A stretch of DNA of 64,000 bases from Mantamonas sphyraenae (Eukaryota > CRuMs > Mantamonadidae). This document shows, one piece after another, positions 21,301-31,872 of this stretch. A program made the translations under genes and the position numbers. Numbering within the stretch: position 1 is the stretch's first letter; each line of letters starts with the position of its first letter. The stretch spans positions 496,001-560,000 of the forward strand of contig JAPMXV010000029.1 of NCBI GenBank assembly GCA_026936335.1, in the 5' to 3' direction. The notes beneath the pieces are model-generated. The model saw only the letters and a list, made by a program, of their open reading frames with translations. It searched no databases and was not told the origin of the DNA.

Positions 21301-22681
21301 TGGTGTCGCGCATCACGAAGCGGGGCACGGCCAGCGTGGCGCCCTGGTGCTCTTCGTCAGCCTGCCGTGCAAGCTCGCTGTCTTCATCGTCGTCGTCGTC
21401 GTCGTCGTCTCGACCACCAACAGCCACCGAATCCATGTCCACGGCAGTGTGCACACCTGCGTCGTTCACGAGTGTGCGCATGCGTTGCGAACGCAGGGCA
21501 AACGGCATCCGGCTGATATCTTCCCACGTGCGGCGCCACTGCCTGGCCGCTTCGGACGAGTCATGACTTTCGTCTCGAGTCATTTCCTCGTCCTCTTTGT
21601 CGTTGCTGCCATTGTCGTCGGTCACGTGCACCTTGAGGTCCTCCAACTCGGGAGGCACGCGGGTGTTGCGTGCGCCTTTGGTGCGCAGCCTGCGCATTCG
21701 CAGCGCCTGTTCGATTTTGGCCAGCTGGTGTCGCGTGCGCATGCTTTTTTGCATCACACGATATCCACTCTCCATGGAAGGAGGGCCAGCTGCTGCTACC
21801 AGTTGTAGCGAGGACGACGCGTCTCCATCGCGTCCTCCGGCCGTGGATCCACGCTCCAGCGTGGCCAGGGCCGATGACGACGATGCAGAGGTGCCCCCTT
21901 TTGTGTTGTTACTTAGTTGTCGCTTTGCGTTTTTGCCACGCCTGCCCGAGCGACCGCTGTTTTTGCCGTTGCGTGCTGCCGAGGGCAAGCCTTCAAAGTG
22001 GCCCGTGGACGCACGCCTGCCTGTGCGCGCAAACGAGTCTGTGAGAGCTCGCTGGCTGCGTTGGTGCAATGCATCCACACTCATGTTGTCGTGCATCATG
22101 TCTGCCTCCTCTTCAGGCACGTTCGACGGGAAAAAATGGCTTGAATGTGTCGGCGTCGCCTCGCCGCTGCTGACAATGGAGTCCAGAGCAGGCAGATCCA
22201 ACTCTTCGTCCGAGGCCTTTTGTACATGTGCATGATGGTGCCTCTGGATCTGCTGCTGCGGGGTCCTTGGGGCGGCCCCTCCAGCCAGGTGCATGCTTGA
22301 CATCACTGGTGGTGCCGAGTACACCGAGCTGGACGACATCATGTGTCCTTCCTCGGGCGCTCCGTGTGGCGGCGCCCCGCCCGTGTGGTGGTGGTTGCCG
22401 TCAAAGCCGTGCAGACCAAACACAAAGTGCGAGTCGTCCAGCGACTGCACCAGTTCCAGGTCTGCCTCGAACGAGTGTGTGGAACTGGTGCGCGGCCTGG
22501 CTTGCATCATGCTGCGCGCCGCTGTGTGGTCCACTTGGGCGTACAGCGGGTGCGGTTCCCCCATGGTGTGTTTTCGCAGTTGGTCAAAGCTCAGCGAGTC
22601 GGTGGATGTGTGGTGGTCCTGGTGCACGGAACCACTCCGCCTCGCATGTGTGCGGTTGGCTTTGGTGTGCTCCAGTTCCAT
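18328..22681 (-). CDS. Large SANT-domain chromatin-type protein with an uncharacterised C-terminal half
   Basis: Two exons, 22681-20722 and 20621-18328, are joined by a 100-bp phase-1 intron (GTAAGT...CGCGCAG, with a (CA)n tract), giving about 1,417 aa. The first about 590 residues are low complexity: Ser, His, Asp and Arg-rich with basic patches. A SANT/Myb-like domain at about residues 595-640 reads EWREEEKILFKEAFCAFGRAW followed by ISRVMCGSKSPTAMKGFYYEQR, typical of histone-tail-binding corepressor subunits. The second exon has an acidic/poly-Ser stretch, a Lys/Ala/Gly-rich linker (KSKASKAKGKAKGKKGKG) and a long predicted helical C-terminus that I do not recognise. A role in chromatin regulation is inferred from the SANT domain and nuclear-looking composition. 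It could be a lineage-specific MIER/RCOR-like scaffold; no ELM2 domain was seen. Confidence 0.7.
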
Positions 22682-24230
22682 CTCGCTGCCCTCGCGTGGG
22701 CCGTGGCCACGAGAGATGGCTTTCCACCATCAAGCATAAAATTTCTCCCGACGTCATCCCGGCCTCCTGCACCGCCGTGGAATGCCTCGTCATCGTCTTC
22801 GTGCGAGTCGTACTTGCTCGACCTGTGAGGAGTGATTGGTGTTCACAAGGTGTGTCAGCCATGGCCTACGTACGCGTGCGGACCCTCCTTCTGCGCGTCG
22901 TTCCGTCTCCAATTCCCTAGCCGGCCTCCACGGGACAAACATGCACACCCGACCGTGAGAATGGCACGAATGCCTTGTGTATCCATGCCATGTGCCATGG
23001 TATCCACACAAGCGCTGGATGGGCCGTGCGAAATCTGAGTACGGCGCCTCGTCACCAGAGGGCATCCTCGTGCGAGGACACGCCAACACGTCCTCAACCC
23101 TGACACCTACGCATGCATTTTCGCATGCTTCAAGCTCTGCAAACGCACATGCATAGGAAACGGCTATATATCCGAGCTGGGAGCATATCCAGGCACATAG
23201 ACCCCACCCTGAGGCGTACGGGCGCTCCGAGCGCGAACGGGAAGATGCTTCTCGGGCACGGGAAAATTCGACTGGTGAATTGGCAGCCGCCGTCCTCGAC
23301 GATGCAGCATGCATTTTTCGCGTACAAGCCGCGAGCATACAGAACATGTGTGCTTCTATGCACTCCTCCACTCGCGTGCGTGCACGCCTCCTCTTGTGTG
23401 AACTTTCAAAGACACCCGTGTCCGGCTGTGTCTCAACACATGGCGTTCCGAAATCCAACCAGGAACTTTCTTCCTCACCTGCTCAGTCGTCGTCCGTGCC
23501 AAGCTCCGCCTCTCGTTTGCTGCGAGGCGTGCCTTCCCGGGAAGATTCCCGAGATTGATCCTCGTGCGCCTCTTCACTGGTGGTGTTTCCCATGCAGTTG
23601 CCCACCCGACGGAGTCGCGTTTTCCTTGCAGGCGCCTTCGCCCGCTGCCAACACACCCCTGCTTGAGGTTCAGCGACCGGTATTACACTGTCACACGGAC
23701 CATGGATTATCCATGACTTTATTCCCTGCCCTTTCCGCCCAGCTTCTGCTGGGTGATTTGTGCTCGTCGCTTGAGTTGCGTTTTTCTGTTCTTGCGTCCC
23801 ATGCTCCACAAACCGTGCGACACCATCCAATTGACCCTCGACCTTGCCCCATGCCGCAGATTCCGGATCTCGGTGGGCAATGGGTCCACCTCTTTCAACG
23901 CATGGGCCGTCTCGGCGTCCTCGAACACCACTGCTGCGGAGGTTGCTCCGCTGGTTGCACTTGAGCGTGAACAGAATTCACCATCAAGTCTGATGCCCTG
24001 AAAATCTTCAGCATGGGCACAGATACCATGTCCGTGTGATTGGAGGTGGATTGCTATCATGCGTAAGTGCACAGCATGTTCAACAGGCTCGCTGTGCACC
24101 CGGAAAGGATTCGTCGGACAACAAGCCATGTGGGCCCCTGAAAATGTACTTCAGTACCATCCTACACGTGGAATGAGCATGTGCGAGTAAGTGCTCGACT
24201 ATTCCGCGCCATCTCCGCCAAGACAACAAC
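22682..24230. other. 1.5-kb region upstream of the Fanzor gene without a convincing gene
   Basis: The region lies between the divergent starts of the SANT gene and the Fanzor gene. It is much longer than the usual gaps here (about 80-330 bp). Open frames exist on both strands, but none resembles a known family or shows splice structure apart from a weak candidate at 23719-23997. Recurrent gcatgc/catgca motifs are present around 23110-23380. No transposase, recombinase, terminal inverted repeat or target-site duplication was found by eye. It may be the left flank of the mobile element that carries the Fanzor gene. Confidence 0.4.
23719..23997 (-). CDS. Possible terminal exon of a small unrecognised protein
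   Basis: On the minus strand an AG acceptor (tttcag, about 23998-24003) precedes an open frame of about 90 codons ending in TAA at 23719. It contains AAVVFEDAETAHALKEVDPL and ends in a basic stretch (MGRKNRKTQLKRRAQITQQK). The first motif loosely recalls the end of an RRM-like fold with a following basic tail. No upstream exon could be joined with matching phase, so this may be a relic or chance. Listed only because it is the most protein-like frame in the interval. Confidence 0.2.
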   Translation of the reverse strand, partial: GIRLDGEFCSRSSATSGATSAAVVFEDAETAHALKEVDPLPTEIRNLRHGARSRVNWMVSHGLWSMGRKNRKTQLKRRAQITQQKLGGKGRE

Positions 24231-27200
24231 ATGTGGCGCTTCCGTTGGTTGTTCTTTGTGTTGGTGGTCTTGTTGCTGTCTGTTGAGGGTGGCAAGAGGG
24301 GTCGGGACGATGAAGATACACGGGATGAGGTACCCCATTCACCACGTAGGGTGGAGCCTCGGGAGAACAGACGGGACCGCAGAGCCAGGCAAACGGCGGA
24401 ATGGCGACAGCAGAAGCGGCAGCGCGTTCACAGCGTAGACACGCGTTCCAGGGGAGGCCGTGCCTCCCGCAGTGCATCCCGAGGCCGTTCGTCTCGTTCA
24501 AAGTCTTCATCCTGCTCCTCGAGCAGCAGTAGACGAGCCAGACGAGCTGTGAGTGCTGCCAAATTCCGCCCACAAAATTCCGTTTGGTGCTGCCCTTCCG
24601 TTCGGCTGACACACGTGGGGCGACACTCGCGACACACACACACACAACCGTCAGCAAACCGAGGTAGACAGCAAGGGCAAAGACAGGGTCAGGGAAGACC
24701 CCACAGAGACCGACGACGAGCTACCGGCATGGATGCTGGACGAGTGGCAGACGGTGAAACTCCGTAGCCGTTCCCGCAGGCTTCAGAGCAAAGCCGTGGC
24801 CAACTTTGTTCCCACACCTTTCCTCAAAGACATACGAACAGATCTCGCACGGGAGATGTACATCACGCTCAAGAGCAGCAACACACCGGCGCCGGTGAAA
24901 CGTGCCCAGGATGAGCAAACAACAACTCCGTGGGCGCAAGCGCGGGTCAAATTCCCTGACCAGACGGAATTCCTGCATCATCTCAGCACCAGCAAATGCC
25001 AAGCCAACCCTACTTTGCTTCGGCGCGCCAAGGAAGCGAGACGGCGCTTCATTTCACAAGCATGGCCGATTCTCGAGCAGTCTCCCTCGCGATACCGCAA
25101 CGATGTGTGCTGGCTCTGCATCAGCCACTTGCTGAAGGCGTCTCTCATACACAATGGCCGCGTGTATGCAATGTCTGCATTCCCGTTGTGCATCGAGGTC
25201 GCGCAAAATTCCGAGGTGTGCGAATGCTGCGGGTTTGCTGCGGCTGTGCTCACCACGAAGGACGTGTGCAGGCATTTGGCGAATCACTTTGGCCATCGAA
25301 CATACAGCGCTCGGAGGATCGGCTGTCGTACGGATACGACTCCATCTTTCCACGTAAAACCAGGCGGTGGACCCCAAACCCCTATCCTTCACGAGGCAAC
25401 AAGAGCCAAGCCGTACGGCCAAGGTGGTGCTCGCATGCCTCTTCCTGCACCGACACCAGCGAGCATTGAGGAATTCAATGCAGTTTTGCTTGTACGGGCT
25501 GGGGATGCATTGGATCAAACGCTGACGCCGGGCAGCACCATCGACGACGTTGTCGAGGAACTCGCTCGCATGGCACCCGAAGGTACGACCACGTACGTCC
25601 CATTGGAGGTTGAAAGCCCGCCAGGGGGGCTTTCGGTGGAGAGGAGGTGGCGAGATGTTGGTCAATCCTTTGCTCTCGTCGCAACAACGGCCAAACTTGT
25701 CCGTTCTGTGCGCCCGCTCGTGTACCGCTTTGCCAACGACATTGAGGTTGCTGGATTCGACGAGTTCATCCGCAGTGTCGAGCACAGCAACGTCGAGGAG
25801 AGCAGTGTCCTCGAGGCGGAAATCGATTTGGCGGCGTCGGCAATCGAGGCTGTCCCTGCTCAACTACGGGCGGAACTGGACGCGCAAATCCACACGTACA
25901 CCAAGAAGCACAGGCTGCGCGGGCTGTTCGAAACCCTACGCGATGGGGACGACAGTCGTGTGAGCAGTGACGATGCTGGAAACGTTTGGGTTGACAAGCG
26001 CGTGTGTTTGGTGGCAACAGGTGACGCCAACTTGTGGGCCATCCAGCACGCCGCAGATGCACTCGTGGTGGGTGCAGACGCGGCTGCATTGTTCGCCAGC
26101 GGCGCTCGGTGCGGCAGCTGCACGGAGCATGAATGGGACCAGTACGTTTCGGGCGACGCAACCGACGTTCGGGTGGTGCGCATGGATGAAGACAGCACCA
26201 AAGCACGCTTCTTCACATACGCCTTGCTCGGTGGCACCTGTGCAGGCGCTGTTGTGCAATTGGCCCCGGTGGGGCTGCTCGCCTTTCATCGGGACCGAAT
26301 TTGCGCGGCAGTGCGTGCCATTGGCGAGCAGGAGTGGTCCGTCAAGAATGCTGTGCACGAGATCATTCATTGCAATGTGCAGGCGTCGACGCTCGACCCG
26401 ACTACTTCTTCTACGGGACGCGCGTCCAAAGAGGATATCCGCGTGGCTCAAGTCGCGCTTGTGAACCAGATCACCCTCTTAGCCACGGCGTTGGGGGTGC
26501 AAATCGACGCCGAACTTGACAATGGTGTCCAGATCGAAGATGACGCTTATGTGAAGGCGTACAAGACCTGGAAGGCCAAAAAGGCCAAAAAGGGGGACGG
26601 CAAAGGATCAGAGATGGAGGACGAGTCAAACAGGATGGACACAGAGGACATGCAAGGGACACATGCAATGCCCAGCACAGAGGACACAGACAACCACTCA
26701 AACAACGGCGACAACGGCGAAGAGGGAGGTGACCATCACTCGGACGATTTGGAATTGGAGGCGGTCGTTGAGGACGTTGACGACGCAGACGCGGCCGCGG
26801 ATACGATGGATACAGAGGAGACACGCGAGGACACAGACCATACGATGGATACAGAGTACACAGACAACAATGACGGCGACGCCCTGATGGACCATGCAAG
26901 CAATTTGCGGTTCGCTCTCACCTCGGTCCGCGCAGCGCTGCGGACAAAGACGAGTGCACAGCTGAAGCACGTCATGCGCCAACTGTGTGCGGATTACACG
27001 ATAGCAAAGTCCGTGGAGGGCTTAATTGAGCTGGCTCAGGAGGCGCCCTACACGCGTCCGACGACCCAAGCAGACGACGTACCACTCGGACCAGCTGTTC
27101 CTCTCGCAGATGGGGTAGTGAACGGACGGACGTATACCATCCGTGTCGACAGTCAGGGGGACGGGAGGATGGCTGACGCTGCACAGGCGTTTGTGGCCGA

Positions 27201-29590
27201 GAATCGATTGATTCTGAGCAGGAAGGAGGGCAAACTCCTGGAGGAGGGTGTACAACGGCAACGTGAGCTGCGCAGGGACATTGAAAGGGCCAAGAAGGAG
27301 GCAAAAAGCTACGACGACATGGAGGACTTCGAAGAGGCTGTGGAGAAGAGGAGGGGGGAGCTACGCGAGTCCGTCCAGGATGGCAATGTGGATGTGTGTG
27401 CAACTCTGCAGGAGGTGGACACGCTGTGCGACGCCATGCTGGCCAAGGGCCCCTGCTTGAAGGGCCGTTTGGCACAAGTGCTGTGCGGCCAGGACGTGTG
27501 CTTCGTGCAAGCGAGTGACAACGCCGATGACGATGCCCAAATTGCGCAAGCGCGCACGTCGGAGCTCGAGTCGTTCCACTTGCTTGCAAAGCATGTTGCA
27601 ACGCTGTTAAACCGCGGTGCGACTGAGGAACAGGCGCTGTCTGCTGTGTACGGGCTGCACGACGGCAGAGGTGCAGGTGGTGTTGAGCGCTTGATGACGA
27701 ACGCCGGGAAAATTACAACTGTGCCACGTGGCACCATTGCAGACACAGCCGACTGCAGGATGCCCGAAGACCAGCGCAACGAGTTGGATGAAATCCTGGT
27801 GAAGACCCACAGCGACTTCGTGGAAGAGCGAGAAACACTCCACGCTGCTGTGTGCAGATCCGTATCCAGTGATGAGTACGACGCCATGGATCTACAGCAG
27901 CAGCAGAAGAAACTTCAGGAACTGCTGGGTAAGGATTCCAGCACAGCCGCACAAAAACAACTGCGTGACGTGTGGATGTTGGCGACTCGCCACTGGAGCT
28001 CCTCGGTGGCGCGCATGGTACGACACGTTGCGCCAGACCTTTCGCGAAAGTTGACCGACGTGGCGGGTGCCTATGTATCGGGCATGTCTGTGAGTGCATG
28101 GAAGACCAGGAAGAAGAATGAGAAGGACGCCGATGACGCAGCTCTTGAACCGGAAGCGGAGCAGGCGCTTGATGGAGATGAGGACGATGAACAGGATGAT
28201 GAAGATGAACCGGCACGTGTGGCTAAGGTGGACTGGAAGAAGCAGTTAGACCCGCTGCGGACCAAGGTGAGCGCCGTGCTCGAACACTCGCCTCTTCTTT
28301 CGACGCCAAAGACAAAGGCAGAGAAGTGGGCTCGTGTGGTCTCTTACATCCGCCTGCTCAAGGTAGAGGCTGATCAGTGTGGCGGCACAGTCAAGATTGT
28401 GCCCCGACCTCACGCAAGCGCTCGTGCAACGATCACCATTTCCGGATCCAAGTTGAAGTTTAAGCTGCTCAGGGTTGCCTACAACTTTTTACATCACCTG
28501 TGTACGACAGAGGGCGAAGAAAAAGCTCGTGCAGCCGCACGCAGAATAACCAAGGAGTTGAAGTGGAACGGGGGGAGGAAATCAGACGAGATTGCACGCA
28601 AGCTGAACTGGCTCATTGTGAAGCACCCGGATGTGCTTTGTCGCGGCTCACAACGTGCTCTCAAGCGGATCCGAAAGCGAACACACGTCGGCATCGCAAG
28701 GACAGCGGCCGGGTGGTCGGCTCACAAAGGTGATCTGGTTAACTCCCTGACGTTGTTGCTACTGCCAGGGCTATGGAGTACAGACACAGGACAGGAAACC
28801 CGGGGACAAGGCGTGACTCTGGGTGGGCATGATGGCCGTTCGCTCTATCAAACTGTGTATGCGCCACACAGCTTGACTACGGCCGGAATACGACGCAAAT
28901 TGAAAGGAGCAAACGGCTGTGTGGCTGCAACAGACGTTGAAGAAGCCCTTCGTGTGGCCTGCGTCCGTGTTGGCTTCAATGCTGAAGGCAAACTTCGCGA
29001 CCTGCACTACTTCCATGTTGCGCATGTGGTGAGCTTGTTTCACCAGGCGTACAAGGACGAGGCCATGTCCAAGCTGGAGGAATGGTTTACAGAGGCTGGT
29101 CTCGACGAGAGCAGCATCGCAACTGCCGTACATCACCTGGACAAAGTGTGCAAGCCATCGCTGACGTCTACAGCCAAGCACACGGGAAGTCTGTTTGAAT
29201 CGGACAAACAGGTGGCCCGCACGCGAGGGCAAAGTGACCTGTGGACCCCAGGCACAAGTGTAATCGGCATTGACCCGAACATTGACAACAACACCGCCGT
29301 TGCTGTGTTCTACAACAAGAGGATGCAGGCACGCATCGATCGCGACAAAAATCTCCACGTGGATGCTGGCTTCTACTTTCCACTCCCCACGCCATCTTAC
29401 AGACACATGGTACGTAGCAGTCAGCTCAGAAAGACGCAAGGTCTACTGTCCCGGGCTGCATCCGTTGCAGCCCGAAGGTGCAGAGCATCGGCAGCATCAA
29501 CACGCGCAGCGGCATCCTCGTCATCCTCCTCCTCCTCCTCATCATCATCCTCCTCCTCATCATCATCAGCATCATCCTCCTCCTCCTCAT

Positions 29591-29621
<31 letters not shown>

Positions 29622-30180
29622 AGCATCTACACCCACATGGAAAGCCCTGAACCAGGCGAAGCGCGAGGAATTCGTCCGACAACAACCGCCAAAGACGCGG
29701 CATACCAACCTCGTCGACGCGCACCACTACCAACACAGGAAGCTCCGCAACCGGTACCTTGCTGGCATCTCGGCCTCCATCTCGGACATCGGCCGGCTAA
29801 CGCAGCAGCGACCCCTTTTGGCATTTGGGGATGGACGCTTCAGTGCCAGCGTGCCTCTTGCTGATGTCAAGAGACATCTGAGTCGAACACACACGGTCGT
29901 GGTCACACGCGAGGCGTACACATCTGCTCTGTGCCGCGAGTGTGGACACCAGGTGACCCTGAGCCCGAAATCGTACACGAGGCGGGGGTGTAGCAGACGT
30001 TGGTGGGACTGTGCACGCTGCGACCGATGGGCGCAGCACAAGGACATAGACGCCGCAGTGACCATCGCCACTCTGTTGGTGGTGGCCATCTCGGGCGTGG
30101 ACAGGGAGACTCATACAAAGCTGTCATCGAGGAGGTGGCGCAAACAACGGGCGGATCTGCGCAAGAACAAGAAGAAGTGA
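24231..30180 (+). CDS. Giant Fanzor (eukaryotic TnpB-like, OMEGA) RuvC nuclease
   Basis: Exon 1 24231-24548 and exon 2 24655-30180 are joined by a phase-0 intron of 106 bp (GTGAGT...CGTCAG), giving about 1,947 aa. The C-terminal 310 residues carry the nuclease. RuvC-I is SVIGIDPNIDNNTAVAVF (Asp1646). The RuvC-II region is LLAFGDGRFSAS, and then an EAYTS motif (Glu1859) precedes a zinc ribbon CREC (1866/1869) and CARC (1892/1895). RuvC-III is HKDIDAAVTIA (Asp1903). The glutamate next to the zinc ribbon, rather than in the usual RuvC-II strand, is the rearrangement known for Fanzor proteins. Poly-Ser encoded by TCA/TCC repeats sits between RuvC-I and RuvC-II. The N-terminal 1,600 residues are unrecognised. 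They hold a Cys/His cluster (VCWLC, VCECCG, HLANHFGH), two acidic repeats and helical segments. Exon 1 adds a hydrophobic start and an Arg/Ser-rich basic stretch. Fanzors are RNA-guided DNA endonucleases of eukaryotic transposons; guidance by an omega RNA here is inference. Confidence 0.85.
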
Positions 30181-30321
30181 ACAATCGCACAACACACACG
30201 GAATAAAGGCGGGCGGGCGACGGGCGGCTGACGGCAGGGGATTTGCGACCGACTACCATCGAAAGGATGGATTTAGTTTGTTTTTCAACAAAGCACAGCA
30301 GTGTTCACGGTCGGTCGCAAA
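30181..30321. other. Fanzor 3' flank: poly(A) signal and 12-bp inverted repeat
   Basis: AATAAA lies at 30202-30207, 22 bp after the Fanzor stop. TTTGCGACCGAC (30242-30253) and its perfect reverse complement (30310-30321) are 56 bp apart and could form a stem-loop. The right arm overlaps the last codons of the convergent F-box gene. A GC-rich cggg/gcgg stretch precedes the left arm. This is where an omega-RNA scaffold or element right end would be expected, but that function is not shown. Confidence 0.45.
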
Positions 30322-31739
30322 GACCTGCTCCGGCGTCTGCCGAAAGCACGCCGGTCTCGATCAGCAAGCGAATTGCACCCACCAACTTGCGTCGCACGAG
30401 CTCCACTTTGACCTCTTGTGAGTCCACTGTGACGCCCATGTTGCGCAACTCCATCAGCTCCGCAACCACATCGGTGGCGTGTGCCGCAACACGCGGCGCC
30501 TCGTTGTTCTCCAGCTGCATGTCCGTGGCCTGGAGCATGGTTTTGAGTCCGTGCACCCCATGCCCCTTTGCAATCAGTGCAGACGCTCCCTTGGCCCACG
30601 TGTGCGGCAGCTGTGCAAGGCGCACCCACAGGTCCAGCGGCAGCGACGATGGATCCGGGAAGCGGCGAGTGCACCGACCGAGTTGAATGCGACACGTTTT
30701 TCGCTGGGAGCGACGGTGCATGAACGTTCTGAGTTCTGCCACGTGGCCCTCGTAGCCCAAATCGATGACATCGCCCTTGCGCGGGCGGGGCTTCGAGAAG
30801 ATGAACACAGCCAGAGCAGAGACGTTCGACGCCACTCGGTACATGGCAATATCGCTTTCGGGATAAGGCCACGGTCGGGAGCTTCTTGGCTTCGTGATGA
30901 CATAGGTTCTGTCGACGAACCGCATGGCTGCCGGATCGCCTTTGGTCACCGCGGCCATCCCGTTGATGGTCATGCAAGGACGTCCACCAAGGTTCCTTCC
31001 AGTGCCCAGGTTCAACGCTTTGTTCTCCAGCACCCATTCCACAAACTGGGGAGGTGCGGCAGCGTACGCCTTCGGCAAATTGGGACGCAGCCTCCCAGAC
31101 ACCCAAGCACGTTCCTGGATGTTGCCGTACGCGGATGTGATCACCCTTTCCATGGTGGGAAACACGGGCAGTCCAAACTTTGTGACATAGTGGCCCATCT
31201 GGCGCATTCGGCTGCACGTGAGAAACACGGCCTCCCAGGTCACCGCGGGCAGCCACTGCAGGATGCGCTCCCACACTTCAGCAGGCATCCTTGACAAGAT
31301 GTCATCCATCCTCCTTTCCCTCCACCTTCGCTTGCGACTCATCGACTCTGTCTCCACAAAGGCAGGCCGGAGTTCCAGGGGAACCCAGTCCTCGTCTTTG
31401 TCTTCGGCCATCCCCGACTTGGGGTACAGATATCTGCACGAGAGGGTCAGCATGAAAACGCACCCCCCATTCCAGAACAACAACCACTTACCGATGACGA
31501 TCGTCCTCCTCGTCGTCTGCCAAGAGTGTTGTGATGTCCACACGGCTGCAAAAAGTGTGAGCGAGCGCCAAACACAACCCAGGACTCGCCCCACGCCATC
31601 CTACTCACGTTCTCCGCTGCCGCTTGGCATCATGTGCCACCGTGGTGATTTCTTCGTCTGAATCCGCCTCGTCATCGTCCTGGAGGGGCCGTTTGCGAGG
31701 TGAGGGCGCCGGCCACGGCTCCGCCCACCTGTCAGCCAT
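30305..31739 (-). CDS. Small F-box protein
   Basis: Three exons, 31739-31609, 31545-31492 and 31433-30305, in phase, giving 437 aa. Exon 1 encodes a basic/acidic leader (PRKRPLQDDDEADSDEE). The F-box core is RMPAEVWERILQWLPAVTWEAVF followed by TCSRM, the pattern LPxEvxxxIlxxLp of SKP1-binding F-boxes. The rest is helical and may hold degenerate ankyrin-type repeats (for example VAELMELRNMGVTVD and VGAIRLLIETGVLSAD). F-box proteins recruit substrates to SCF ubiquitin ligases; the substrate is unknown. It is related in layout to the giant F-box protein at 36538-40977. It converges with the Fanzor gene, with 124 bp between stops. Confidence 0.7.
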
Positions 31740-31839
31740 CGTTTTGGCCTCACCCGCGCCAACGCATCTTCCCACGCATCTTCACCTCTTCAAAACGCCG
31801 TTGCATTTGCATTGCACTCTCCATCAGCCTCTGTGCTGT

Positions 31840-31872
31840 GCTCTCTCCCTCTCCCTCTCTCTCTCTCTCTAC
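31840..31872. repeat. (CT)n pyrimidine tract
   Basis: A CTCTCC run passing into a pure CT repeat directly beside the TPX2 stop codon. Confidence 0.8.

Noticed and set aside
23113..23964. Plus-strand open frame of 283 codons upstream of Fanzor
   Set aside because: No recognisable domain, Cys/Pro/His-rich composition typical of chance frames in GC-rich DNA, and it overlaps a slightly better minus-strand candidate.
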